From contig NZ_LVEN01000027.1 in assembly GCF_001686925.1 (NCBI RefSeq), positions 248,001-312,000 of the forward strand: DNA of 64,000 nucleotides. Reading direction: 5' to 3'. Origin of the DNA: Flavobacterium piscis. Its GTDB lineage: Bacteria > Bacteroidota > Bacteroidia > Flavobacteriales > Flavobacteriaceae. Positions 1-8,372 of the stretch are shown piece after piece. How positions within the stretch are numbered: the stretch's first letter is position 1; every line of letters starts with the position of its first letter. Below the pieces are notes generated by a model. The model was given only the letters and a program-made list of their open reading frames with translations, was not told where the DNA came from and made no database searches. The translations under genes were made by a program, and so were the position numbers.

Positions 1-2
1 AA

Positions 3-446
3 GATAAAAAAGATCCGAAAGAACAAAAAGAAAGCCATAAAAAGCTAAATTTACTAAATAATATCCTGCACGATAAAAAAGTATTAATTGTGGATGATGA
101 TGTGCGTAATATTTATTCATTAACAAAAGCATTAGAAGTTTTTAAAATGAATGTAATTACAGCTTTTGATGGTAAAGAAGCCATTAAAATTCTGGAAGAA
201 CACACAGATACTGATATTGTTTTACTGGATATGATGATGCCTAATATGGACGGTTATGAAACAGCCGAAAAAATACGAAGCATTCCTACATTCCTGAATT
301 TACCTTTAATTGCCGTTACAGCCAAAGCAATGACAGGCGACAGAGAAAAATGTATCAAAGCCGGAGCATCAGATTATATTACAAAGCCGGTTGATATTGA
401 TCAGTTGCTTTCGTTGTTGAGAGTATGGTTATATGATAAGATATAA
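3..446 (+). CDS. Hybrid sensor histidine kinase, C-terminal receiver domain (5' end outside window)
   Basis: The frame is open from the first bases of the window, so this is the tail of a longer protein. A GTG at 90 lies inside the receiver fold and is not a credible start. What is visible is a Lys/Glu-rich linker followed by one complete receiver domain: the acidic triad in IVDDD, the phospho-acceptor Asp in [11 protein letters not shown], the Thr in AVTAKAM and the Lys in ITKPVD. Such domains at the end of a kinase take part in phosphorelays. The next genes are a stand-alone receiver, CheR and CheB, a combination common with large hybrid kinases in Bacteroidota. The kinase core is not visible, so calling it a hybrid kinase is inference from the linker and context; it could also be a multi-receiver regulator. 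Confidence 0.8.
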   Translation, partial: DKKDPKEQKESHKKLNLLNNILHDKKVLIVDDDVRNIYSLTKALEVFKMNVITAFDGKEAIKILEEHTDTDIVLLDMMMPNMDGYETAEKIRSIPTFLNLPLIAVTAKAMTGDREKCIKAGASDYITKPVDIDQLLSLLRVWLYDKI

Positions 447-459
447 TAAAAAAGTTAGC

Positions 460-597
460 CACGAATTGCACGAATTATCACAAATAAGGATTTAATTAAT
501 TAGTGAAAATTCGTGCAATTCGTGAAAAAAAAACAAACAAATAATTCGTTACAAAAAAAACAAACAAATAATTCGTTACAAAAAAAACAAACCAAAT
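460..597. repeat. Palindromic element plus 27-bp tandem repeat
   Basis: CACGAATTGCACGAATT at 460-476 is matched by its exact reverse complement at 508-524. Directly after it, a 27-bp unit containing ATAATTCGTTACAAAAA is repeated about 2.4 times from 531 to 597. The same palindrome family recurs at 53395-53500. Together they fill the space between the two receiver genes and could fold as a large hairpin in a read-through transcript. Confidence 0.8.
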
Positions 598-610
598 AAA
601 AGTGGACGAA

Positions 611-976
611 ATGAATAAAAAAAGACTCTTAATTATTGATGATGACTCTAGAAATATTTTTGCTTTAGAGCACACTTTACGTGCAAAATCATTCGATTGT
701 TTGTCTTGTTTAAGTGCTGAAGAAGCTTTGAAATTATTGAGTACTGATGAACACATCGATGCTGTCCTGATCGATATGATGATGCCCGAAATGGATGGTT
801 ATGATGCTATTCCGTTAATAAAAGCATTGCCTGACAGGAGATCAACTTATGTTGTTGCGGTAACAGCCCAGGCGATGACAGGAGATAAGGAAAAATGTTT
901 AGAGGCTGGCGCAGATGCTTATATTTCTAAACCTGTTGATGTAGATAAATTACTGCTTATTTTAAGCAAAATGTAA
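611..976 (+). CDS. Stand-alone response regulator receiver protein
   Basis: A single receiver domain of 121 residues with no output domain. Acidic pocket D10-D12, phospho-acceptor D55 in LIDMMMPEMDG, T85 in AVTAQAM and K107 in ISKPVD are all present, so it should be phosphorylatable. I chose ATG 611; an in-frame GTG at 602 would add only MDE. The sequence closely resembles the kinase-linked receiver just upstream, including the shared segment MTGD-EKC-AGA--YI-KPVD, suggesting duplication. It most likely acts as a phosphate shuttle or sink in the kinase/CheR/CheB cluster rather than as a transcription factor. Confidence 0.88.
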   Translation: MNKKRLLIIDDDSRNIFALEHTLRAKSFDCLSCLSAEEALKLLSTDEHIDAVLIDMMMPEMDGYDAIPLIKALPDRRSTYVVAVTAQAMTGDKEKCLEAGADAYISKPVDVDKLLLILSKM

Positions 977-981
977 GAAGT

Positions 982-1791
982 ATGATTGAGGATATTGAGT
1001 TAGAAACGCTTATCAATGAGATATATGAATATTATGGTTTTGACTTTAGTAGTTATTCACGCGCTTCTCTAAAAAGACGAGTAAACAGATTAATTCATCT
1101 TGATGGATTTAGGCATTTTCATGAATTTCTTTCAAGAGTTCGTTATGATCCTGAATATTATAAACGAATGGTCGACGAAATCACAGTTAATGTAACCGAG
1201 ATGTTTCGCGATCCTTCTTTTTATGCCGTGGTTAGAAATGAAATATTGCCCTTACTGGGTACCAAACCTTTTATCAGATTATGGCATGCAGGATGTTCTA
1301 CAGGAGAAGAAGTCTATTCGATGGCCATTATGCTAAAAGAAGCCGGTTTGCTCCATAAATCTTTAATTTATGCAACAGACATTAATGCCACTGTTTTAGA
1401 AACAGCCAAAAAAGGAATTTTCCCTTTGCGAATGATGAAAGAATACTCAGAAAATTATCGCGATGCAGGCGGAAAGGAAGATTTTTCTAATTATTATATC
1501 GCCAATTACGGTATTGCTAAATTTAATGAAGAACTGGCTGAGAAAATGGTTTTCTCACAGCATAATTTAGTTTCAGATACTTCATTTAATGAGTTTGATC
1601 TTATTTTGTGCCGTAATGTTTTAATTTATTTTGATAATAATCTTCAAAAAAGAGTGATTAATTTGTTTGATGAAAGTCTGTCTGTTTTAGGTTTTCTGGC
1701 CCTTGGAACTAAGGAAACCATAAAATATTCTATTCCTATGAGCAAGTACAAACAGTTGGACAAAGAGAAAATATGGAGGAAAATAAAATAA
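982..1791 (+). CDS. cheR: CheR-type protein-glutamate O-methyltransferase
   Basis: A 269-residue CheR family SAM-dependent methyltransferase. The N-terminal helical CheR domain includes YGFDFSSYSRASLKRR. The catalytic domain shows the family signature NVTEMFRDPSFY, the SAM loop WHAGCSTGEE, and NVLIYFD. It begins 5 bp after the receiver gene and its 3' end overlaps the CheB start by 19 nt, so the three genes are very likely one operon. No chemoreceptor, CheA or flagellar gene is in view. In this setting CheR/CheB pairs usually accompany hybrid kinases, and the methylation target may be the kinase cluster itself; that target is inference. Confidence 0.9.
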   Translation: MIEDIELETLINEIYEYYGFDFSSYSRASLKRRVNRLIHLDGFRHFHEFLSRVRYDPEYYKRMVDEITVNVTEMFRDPSFYAVVRNEILPLLGTKPFIRLWHAGCSTGEEVYSMAIMLKEAGLLHKSLIYATDINATVLETAKKGIFPLRMMKEYSENYRDAGGKEDFSNYYIANYGIAKFNEELAEKMVFSQHNLVSDTSFNEFDLILCRNVLIYFDNNLQKRVINLFDESLSVLGFLALGTKETIKYSIPMSKYKQLDKEKIWRKIK

Positions 1792-2357
1792 TAGCAAATT
1801 GTAAAGTAGTCATAATAGGAGGGTCTGCAGGAAGCTTAAATGCCTTAATGCAAATTTTGCCTGATCTATCACAATTAAATGGTTTTGCTGTTGTAATTGT
1901 TTTGCACAGAAAAAGCACAGACGATCAGACTTTAGAGGAATTAATTGCTCTGAAATCCAGTATTACCGTAAAAATAGTAGAGGATAAAGTGCCTCTTGTA
2001 CCGGGTTACATCTATGTCGCGCCATCTAATTATCATTTATTATTCGAAAAAAATGATACTCTTTCATTAGATATCTCAGAGAAAATCAATTACAGCCGTC
2101 CAAGTATCGATGTTTCGTTTGAATCCGCCTCAGAAATATATGGAGAAGCTTTAGTTGGAATTTTATTGTCAGGTTCTAATACAGATGGAACTTATGGTTT
2201 AAAAGCTATTAAAGCAGCAGGAGGAACCATTGTCGTACAAAACCCAACAGTAGCAGAGATGCCTTTTATGCCTCATAATGCCATTTTAAACACTAATCCT
2301 GATTTTGTTTTAGACAATCAGGAAATATTAGAATTATTACGTTCTATAAATATTTAA
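1773..2357 (+). CDS. cheB: CheB-type methylesterase, catalytic domain only
   Basis: 194 residues corresponding only to the catalytic domain of CheB, which normally hydrolyses glutamyl methyl esters or deamidates receptor glutamines. The catalytic triad can be placed at S18 (GGSAGS), H45 (VLHRKS) and D138 (SGSNTDGT). The usual N-terminal receiver domain is absent; the stand-alone receiver two genes upstream could supply regulation in trans. The start overlaps the end of cheR, indicating translational coupling. Confidence 0.9.
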   Translation: MEENKIIANCKVVIIGGSAGSLNALMQILPDLSQLNGFAVVIVLHRKSTDDQTLEELIALKSSITVKIVEDKVPLVPGYIYVAPSNYHLLFEKNDTLSLDISEKINYSRPSIDVSFESASEIYGEALVGILLSGSNTDGTYGLKAIKAAGGTIVVQNPTVAEMPFMPHNAILNTNPDFVLDNQEILELLRSINI

Positions 2358-2544
2358 TAATCTTAATCAAGATTTGGCATATGCCGCAAGGCACTAAATG
2401 TTGGTAGTAAGAATAAATTTAGCGTGCCGTAGGTACGCAATAGTTATCTTTTTATAGTTAAACTACTGAAAGATAGTATATTGTAAGTGTGATTTTAGTG
2501 CCTATGGGCACAAATTGTAGCATTTTAGACCTTGATTGTAACCA
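2358..2544. repeat. Convergent intergenic region with REP-like sequences
   Basis: A 187-bp space between converging genes. It contains several short palindromic pieces: GTGCCGTAGGTACGC near 2421, GCCGCAAGGCAC near 2383, and a related TAGTGCCTATGGGCAC near 2497. These look like decayed copies of one REP-like element. No gene is apparent. Confidence 0.45.
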
Positions 2545-3318
2545 CTATTTTTTAGGTTTTACTTCCTCATCTTCCGGAAGAATAACCTTATTCAGTTCCG
2601 CTTCTTTTTCAGCTCTTTTTTGTGCCGCTTTTCCTTTTCCAATAGGTAATCCTGCCGTTACATACAAAGATCTGTTATAAACATCGGGTCCGTCGCCTTT
2701 CATGACAGGAACCAGCCCGTAGTAGTATTGCACTGTTACGTTTAAGCCATTGCCAACATTCATATGATAACCAACACCAAGGGCAACTCCGGCATCAATA
2801 ACACGAATCTGGTCACGGATATTCTTTTTATATACGACATCGTCTTTTCCTACTTCTTTTTTAAATTCATCAAAAGCTTTCGCTAATAAACCAAGCTGAG
2901 GTCCTGTTTTTATATAGATTCTGTTTTTAAACTGATATTTAATTAAAATAGGAACATTAAAATACCTGATTTCGCGATTCACACTTCCTCCGGCAAAAGT
3001 ATTATCCAGATTTTCATCGTTCAGCGAATACACCGGAATTCCGTGCGCACCCATTGGCGATTTTACGATTACCCCGGTATTAATCATCCATGCAGGATTT
3101 TTTTTAGATCGAATGTCAAAATAAAAGCCCAAATTAAAGCCTACATTCGTTCCTGAAGATTCAAGACCTGAAATTTCAGAAAAATTCACACCACCATCCA
3201 GACCAAATTCAAGAAAAGGAGAATTCAGTTTGTCTCCAAAAATTAAGGAAATTAAAACTTGCGAGCGTGCAGATGTCATGCTAAAGAAAGCGATAAGTAC
3301 TAATACACCTTTTTTCAT
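2545..3318 (-). CDS. Outer-membrane beta-barrel protein, PorT-like
   Basis: 257 residues from ATG at 3318, which gives a clean signal peptide (MKKGVLVLIAFF...ARS). An upstream in-frame ATG at 3339 adds seven residues and overlaps the neighbouring gene. The mature part alternates hydrophobic and glycine-rich strands (LEFGLDGGVNFSE, GFNLGFYFDI, FNVPILIKYQFKNRIYIKTGPQLGLL), as in the small outer-membrane beta-barrel families of Bacteroidota. After the last strand there is a highly charged Lys/Glu tail ending in VKPKK. The upstream barrel gene ends 10 bp before this start, so the two are probably cotranscribed. Function beyond membrane location is unknown. Confidence 0.65.
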   Translation of the reverse strand: MKKGVLVLIAFFSMTSARSQVLISLIFGDKLNSPFLEFGLDGGVNFSEISGLESSGTNVGFNLGFYFDIRSKKNPAWMINTGVIVKSPMGAHGIPVYSLNDENLDNTFAGGSVNREIRYFNVPILIKYQFKNRIYIKTGPQLGLLAKAFDEFKKEVGKDDVVYKKNIRDQIRVIDAGVALGVGYHMNVGNGLNVTVQYYYGLVPVMKGDGPDVYNRSLYVTAGLPIGKGKAAQKRAEKEAELNKVILPEDEEVKPKK

Positions 3319-3328
3319 ATAATTGCGT

Positions 3329-4450
3329 TTAAAGTCCAAAACGATACTGAAGACCAGCTAAAACCTGAGTTCGGCTTCCTAAAAAACCAACTTCTGCGCG
3401 AAACATCATGTGTTTATTATATTGAAATTGAGAACCTATCAGAAAGTTCCACATATCCTTAGGCGCTTTTTGAAGCGAATATTGTATAGTCGAAGAACCT
3501 GCCGTGCTCAAAGCGCCATCCATCGTTGTTAAAAAAGTTCCTGCTTTTTCTAATGCCCGATCTGCAGTATTGTGTTTGGCAATATTGACCGGATTTGCTT
3601 GTTGTGCAGGCGTTAAAGCATTCCACCATGTATCTACTTTTGCTTGGTTTTCAGAAACTTTGTCTAATCCGCTATCGACCTTACCTTGTGCGCCATCTAA
3701 GTCAATAACATCAGATAAGGCAATATTTCCGTTTGTATCGCCCGATATGTGTACCCTAAACGCACCTACCCAAAGGGCAATATTTCTTTCAGGTTTACGC
3801 AATTTAAAAGTCTTTCCTAATCTTGGTCCAAAAATATATGAAAAAGCAGGTTTATCCAGAGCGCTTACATCTGTCCAGCTCATATTCATGTCTAATGCAA
3901 ACCAACCGCCTCCTATACCTATCGTCGGTGTCAGACCCAGTCCAAATGTGGTGGCATTAAAATTGGCTTTTGTGCTAAAACTCGCCACCTGCGACCAATT
4001 ATTGTCAGCATCAGGAACCCAGATTCCCGCATTAATTTTAGTTGTTGAGTTTGCTTTTCCAAAAATTCCATAAACATTCAGGAAAGGTAACAGCCAGACA
4101 TCGGGTCTGATAGTTAGTGCGCCGGCTTCAACTGATGATTTATCAAAACGAACTATTTCGTCTAAATTATATAAAGGTCCGTTATTAAAACCTACTTCTA
4201 AATCTTTGATTGTAATTTCAGAATCCTGCCAGAAATAATTTATTGAAAGTCCGGCTGAATAAGGTAATTTATACCCTTTTTGTGCCACTTTTTCTCCCCA
4301 AATAGGCAAGGCGTATGGATATTTCTCTATTTTAAGACTGTCTTTTAATTCCTTATTTTTTTCTCCTACTATTTTTTCGGTGTAGACCTGTCCAAAAATT
4401 TGAATGCTAAATAATAATAAAGAGGCTGATATTAGTGTCTTACATTTCAT
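3329..4450 (-). CDS. Probable outer-membrane beta-barrel protein of unknown function
   Basis: 373 residues with a signal peptide (MKCKTLISASLLLFSIQIFGQ). Alternating-strand segments such as LSINYFWQDSEITI, FGLGLTPTIGIGGGWFALDMNM and MFRAEVGFLGSRTQVLAGLQYRFGL at the C-terminus suggest a barrel. A helical, Ala/Lys-rich insert around residues 250-310 (DKVSENQAKVDTWWNAL, NTADRALEKAGTFL) interrupts the strands. I do not recognise the family. It is first in a likely two-gene unit with the smaller barrel downstream. Confidence 0.6.
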   Translation of the reverse strand: MKCKTLISASLLLFSIQIFGQVYTEKIVGEKNKELKDSLKIEKYPYALPIWGEKVAQKGYKLPYSAGLSINYFWQDSEITIKDLEVGFNNGPLYNLDEIVRFDKSSVEAGALTIRPDVWLLPFLNVYGIFGKANSTTKINAGIWVPDADNNWSQVASFSTKANFNATTFGLGLTPTIGIGGGWFALDMNMSWTDVSALDKPAFSYIFGPRLGKTFKLRKPERNIALWVGAFRVHISGDTNGNIALSDVIDLDGAQGKVDSGLDKVSENQAKVDTWWNALTPAQQANPVNIAKHNTADRALEKAGTFLTTMDGALSTAGSSTIQYSLQKAPKDMWNFLIGSQFQYNKHMMFRAEVGFLGSRTQVLAGLQYRFGL

Positions 4451-4756
4451 TGAATTTCGTGTTTATAATTGTTAATTAATAGAACTGCGTAAAATAAATA
4501 TGTACTAATGTATTTTAGGAAAATTTCGGCTTATCTTTTTGTATTACAGGCGGGTAAGAAATTAGGCTTTTAGATAGTTGAACTTAATTTATATGTTAAT
4601 TATTGTTAAAGTTAAATAAATTTTCTTACCATTTATCATAATTTTTAAGAAAGTACCACCTGTCAGTCAACTTTTTTTGATCAAATTTTCAGGAAGTTTC
4701 TCTTTTTTACCAACATCATTTTCAAATATTTAGATTTTTATAATAGAAATATATCT

Positions 4757-4764
4757 TACTTTTG
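4757..4764 (+). promoter_or_regulatory. Bacteroidota -7 promoter box (TACTTTTG)
   Basis: TACTTTTG matches the TAnnTTTG consensus exactly. It sits only 4 bp before the GTG at 4769, so a transcript from it would be leaderless or nearly so. No clear -33 TTTG element is visible. Confidence 0.45.
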
Positions 4765-4768
4765 TGTT

Positions 4769-5092
4769 GTGAAATGGATAACAATCATATTATCGATTTA
4801 TTTAATGGCGCTCTCCAATATGCCTTGTGCAGATATGGAAGTAAATAGTGCTGCTCATAAAACAGCACAATTTTCATCAGAAGCACATCATACGCACGAT
4901 AAAGACAATGATTTGTGTTCTCCTTTTTGCGCCTGTAACTGTTGTGGCGCGCAGGTTTTAAGTTATCAGGCGCATTTGAATTTTGAATTTCCTGTCTCAC
5001 ATCTCATTATTTCGATACCATTACCCAATTACAATTCTGTTTTTGCTTCCAATTTCTACGGAAGTATTTGGCAGCCCCCTCAAATAGCATAA
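4769..5092 (+). CDS. Small exported Cys/His-rich protein ahead of metal-efflux genes (DUF6660-like)
   Basis: 107 residues starting with GTG at 4769; no in-frame ATG lies upstream. The next ATG (4805) would destroy the signal peptide MKWITIILSIYLMALSNMPCA. The mature region has a His cluster (AHHTHDKD) followed by a Cys cluster (CSPFCACNCCGAQV) and ends WQPPQIA. It resembles the small proteins annotated DUF6660 that precede CusA/CzcA genes in flavobacteria (from memory). A role as periplasmic metal binder or sensor for the pump encoded 96 bp downstream is inference. A second protein of the same design lies at 62006-62356. Confidence 0.72.
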   Translation: MKWITIILSIYLMALSNMPCADMEVNSAAHKTAQFSSEAHHTHDKDNDLCSPFCACNCCGAQVLSYQAHLNFEFPVSHLIISIPLPNYNSVFASNFYGSIWQPPQIA

Positions 5093-5188
5093 TGATTGCC
5101 TGATTAATTTCAGGTTAGAGAGTTGTGGATTTTCCACAGAAGTAATAGGCAGAAATGTGCCTAATTTCTCACGTCATTATACCTTAAA

Positions 5189-8100
5189 ATGTTAGATAAA
5201 ATCATACAATTCAGTATAAAGAATAAGTTCGTTATACTGTTATTTACCCTTGTATTAATAGCTTGGGGAAGCTATTCGCTCAAACACTTACCACTGGATG
5301 CTTTACCGGATATCACCAATAATCAGGTACAGATCATCACAACGGCACCTACTTTGGCCAGCCAGGAAGTCGAACAACTCATAACGTATCCACTGGAACA
5401 AGCGGTAAAAACAGTTCCGGATATTATAGAACTCCGTAGTATTTCGCGTTTCGGACTCTCGGTTGTTACCGTTGTTTTCGAGGACGATGTCGATATTTAC
5501 TGGGCAAGAGAACAGATATTTCAGCGCTTAAAACAAGCTGAAGAAAACATTCCTGATTATGCAGGATCGCCTGAATTAGCGCCTATTACCACAGGTTTAG
5601 GCGAAATTTACCAATACGATGTTTACGCCAAAAAAGGCTATGAAAACCAATACGACGCGGTAAAACTAAGAACCATTCAGGATTGGATTATTATTCCGCA
5701 ATTGCAGGGTGTTAAAGGTGTTGCAGATGTAAGTACCTGGGGCGGAAAACTAAAACAATACGAAATTGCTGTAAACCCCAATACCTTAAATAGTCTGGGT
5801 GTGACGATCACAGAGATTTTTGATGCTTTAGAAAAAAACAACCAAAATACGGGCGGTGCTTATATCGAAAAAGATCAGCTGGCGTACTTTATCCGCGGTG
5901 TCGGAATGGCAAAAGGAGTACAAGATTTAGGAAACGTAGTGGTTAAAAACCGAAATGGTTCTCCCGTTTTAGTGCGCGATGTTGCCCAGGTTCGCGAAGG
6001 CGTTGCATTGCGTTACGGAGCATCAACCAAAGACGGAAAAGGAGAAATTGTTTCCGGAATGGTGTTGATGTTAAAAGGTGAAAACTCCAGCGCAGTGGTA
6101 GATAGAATCAAAGAAAGAATGATTCAGATCAATAAAAGTTTGCCCGAAGGCGTAGTGGCCGAAGCTTTTATTGACCGCGGAAAACTAGTAGATAATGCAA
6201 TAGGAACGGTCACAAAAAATTTACTTGAAGGCGCTCTGATCGTGATTTTTGTCCTGATTTTATTTCTTGGTAATCTTCGTGCCGGTTTAATCGTGGCTTC
6301 GGTAATTCCGTTAGCCATGCTTTTTGCTATTATATTAATGAATGCCTTTGGCGTAAGCGGAAACTTAATGAGTTTGGGCGCAATCGACTTTGGAATCATT
6401 GTCGATGGAGCAGTCATTATTGTCGAAGCTACGATGCATCATTTGCAGCAATTGAAACGAAAAAAAGAATTATCGCAAAGCGAAATGGATGTAGAAGTCT
6501 ACAATTCGGCTTCGAAAATCAGAAACAGTGCGGCCTTTGGAGAAATCATCATTTTAATTGTTTATCTGCCAATCCTAGCTTTGGTCGGAACCGAAGGAAA
6601 AATGTTCAAACCGATGGCTATGACCGTTGGTTTTGCCGTTGCCGGAGCATTTGTGCTTTCGCTGACTTATGTACCTATGATGAGCGCTTTATTCTTATCT
6701 AAAAATACAGAACACAAAGAAAACTTCAGTGACAGAATGATGGCTCGTTTAGAGGCCTTTTATACACCATTATTAGAAAAAGCACTTCAATTTAAAAAGA
6801 TTGTTCTGGGAATATCAGTTGGTTTATTTGCCTTTGGATTAATTGTCTTTAATAGTATGGGAGGTGAATTTATCCCAACGATCGAAGAAGGTGATCTGGC
6901 TATAAACGCCACCATCATGACCGGAAGTTCGCTGACGCAGATGGTTGAAACGACCACAAAATACGAACAAATATTAAAAGCTAAGTTTCCTGAAATAAAA
7001 ACTATCGTTACCAAAATAGGAAGCGGAGAAATTCCAACAGATCCAATGCCTATTGAAAGCGGGGATTTAATTATTGTTTTAAAAGACAAAAAAGAATGGG
7101 GTCGAAAATACCACAATTGGGAAGAATTGGCTAATGCCATGAAAGAAGAAATGGAAGTGATTCCGGGTGCCAACATTGAAATTTCGCAACCCATACAAAT
7201 GCGTTTCAACGAATTAATGACCGGAAGCCGAAGCGATATTGCCATCAAAATTTTTGGTGATGATCTGGAAATCCTTGATGCCAAAGCTGCCGAGTTAATT
7301 TCGAAGATAAAAAATATCGAAGGAATTGGAGATCTAAAAGCCGATAAAGTAACCGGTTTACCGCAAATCACCATCAAATACGATTACAATAAAATTGCCT
7401 TATACGGATTGAATATTTCGGATATCAATCAAATTATACGTTCATCATTTGCGGGAGAAAGTGCCGGAAAAATTTACGATGAAAGCAAGAGATTTGATGT
7501 CGTTGTGCGAATGAATCAGGACAATCGAGCTGATATTACCGATGTAAGTAATTTGTTTATCCCTTTACCAAACGGTCAGCAAGTACCGCTTTCACAAGTG
7601 GCCACAGTGGATTATGAACAAGGTCCGGTACAAGTAGTTCGTGAAGACGGAAAGCGCAGAATCACCGTTGGATTAAACGTTCGCGGCCGCGATATAAAAA
7701 GTGTAGTAGAGGAAATTCAGCTAAAACTGGATAAGAACTTTACACTTCCTGCAGGTTATTACGTCACCTACGGCGGACAATTCGAGAATTTAATCGAAGC
7801 GACAAAACGACTTTCGATCGCGCTGCCAATAGCACTGGGATTAATATTAGTGTTGCTTTATTTCACTTTTAAAAGTTTCAAACAAGCAGCATTAATTTTT
7901 ACCGCCATTCCATTATCTGCCATTGGTGGTGTTTTTGCCCTCTGGCTGCGGGGAATGCCGTTTAGTATTTCGGCAGGAATTGGTTTTATTGCCCTCTTCG
8001 GAATCGCGGTTTTAAACGGAATTGTATTAATATCCTACTTCAATCAATTAAAAACAGAAGGAATATTAGATCCGCTGCAAAGAGTTTTAATTGGAACCAA

Positions 8101-8371
8101 AACCAGATTACGTCCCGTTTTAATGACAGCAGCCGTAGCTTCTTTAGGATTTTTGCCAATGGCATTGTCAACAAGCGGCGGAGCAGAGGTGCAAAAACCT
8201 TTGGCAACCGTAGTTATTGGAGGTTTATTCTCTGCAACCTTATTGACACTGATCGTTTTACCGATTTTGTATTTAATGCTGGAGAAATTTAACAGCAAAG
8301 AACGCAATGAAGATTTAACCACAGAGAACGCTAAGTTTTTCACAGAGGATACAAAGAAAAAAAAAGATTAA
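5189..8371 (+). CDS. czcA: CzcA-type heavy-metal efflux RND transporter
   Basis: 1060 residues, the usual length for a heavy-metal RND pump, with two sets of transmembrane helices and two large periplasmic loops. It drives proton-coupled export of metal ions through an adaptor and outer-membrane channel. The fourth-helix motif DFGIIVDGAVIIVE carries D400, D406 and E413. Their spacing equals that of D402, D408 and E415 of CzcA, which points to divalent ions (Zn, Co, Cd, Ni) rather than the monovalent CusA class. It heads a czcA-tolC-mfp operon. The last about 20 residues, including DLTTENAKFFTED, are encoded by a dispersed repeat and are not expected in the family. Confidence 0.93.
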   Translation: MLDKIIQFSIKNKFVILLFTLVLIAWGSYSLKHLPLDALPDITNNQVQIITTAPTLASQEVEQLITYPLEQAVKTVPDIIELRSISRFGLSVVTVVFEDDVDIYWAREQIFQRLKQAEENIPDYAGSPELAPITTGLGEIYQYDVYAKKGYENQYDAVKLRTIQDWIIIPQLQGVKGVADVSTWGGKLKQYEIAVNPNTLNSLGVTITEIFDALEKNNQNTGGAYIEKDQLAYFIRGVGMAKGVQDLGNVVVKNRNGSPVLVRDVAQVREGVALRYGASTKDGKGEIVSGMVLMLKGENSSAVVDRIKERMIQINKSLPEGVVAEAFIDRGKLVDNAIGTVTKNLLEGALIVIFVLILFLGNLRAGLIVASVIPLAMLFAIILMNAFGVSGNLMSLGAIDFGIIVDGAVIIVEATMHHLQQLKRKKELSQSEMDVEVYNSASKIRNSAAFGEIIILIVYLPILALVGTEGKMFKPMAMTVGFAVAGAFVLSLTYVPMMSALFLSKNTEHKENFSDRMMARLEAFYTPLLEKALQFKKIVLGISVGLFAFGLIVFNSMGGEFIPTIEEGDLAINATIMTGSSLTQMVETTTKYEQILKAKFPEIKTIVTKIGSGEIPTDPMPIESGDLIIVLKDKKEWGRKYHNWEELANAMKEEMEVIPGANIEISQPIQMRFNELMTGSRSDIAIKIFGDDLEILDAKAAELISKIKNIEGIGDLKADKVTGLPQITIKYDYNKIALYGLNISDINQIIRSSFAGESAGKIYDESKRFDVVVRMNQDNRADITDVSNLFIPLPNGQQVPLSQVATVDYEQGPVQVVREDGKRRITVGLNVRGRDIKSVVEEIQLKLDKNFTLPAGYYVTYGGQFENLIEATKRLSIALPIALGLILVLLYFTFKSFKQAALIFTAIPLSAIGGVFALWLRGMPFSISAGIGFIALFGIAVLNGIVLISYFNQLKTEGILDPLQRVLIGTKTRLRPVLMTAAVASLGFLPMALSTSGGAEVQKPLATVVIGGLFSATLLTLIVLPILYLMLEKFNSKERNEDLTTENAKFFTEDTKKKKD
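8314..8360. repeat. Dispersed repeat fragment inside the 3' end of czcA
   Basis: TTTAACCACAGAGAACGC (8314-8331) occurs again exactly at 9765-9782, and CAGAGAACGCTAAGTTTTT (8322-8340) recurs at 25278-25296. At both efflux-operon sites the repeat is in frame and gives the peptide LTTENAK. Confidence 0.85.
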
Positions 8372-8372
8372 A

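Noticed and set aside
496..756. Minus-strand open frame with repeated FVTNYLFVFF peptides
   Set aside because: It is the translation of the 27-bp tandem repeat running into the opposite strand of the receiver gene; no signal, no family match.
3504..4073. 189-codon plus-strand frame
   Set aside because: Lies wholly antisense to the barrel protein gene, with no domain pattern and no promoter.
6787..7377. 196-codon minus-strand frame within czcA
   Set aside because: Antisense shadow of a strongly conserved RND pump gene.
5189..8371. CusA (monovalent copper/silver) assignment
   Set aside because: The helix-4 motif DFGIIVDGAVIIVE with D400, D406 and E413 is the CzcA class; CusA-type proteins have a different motif there.
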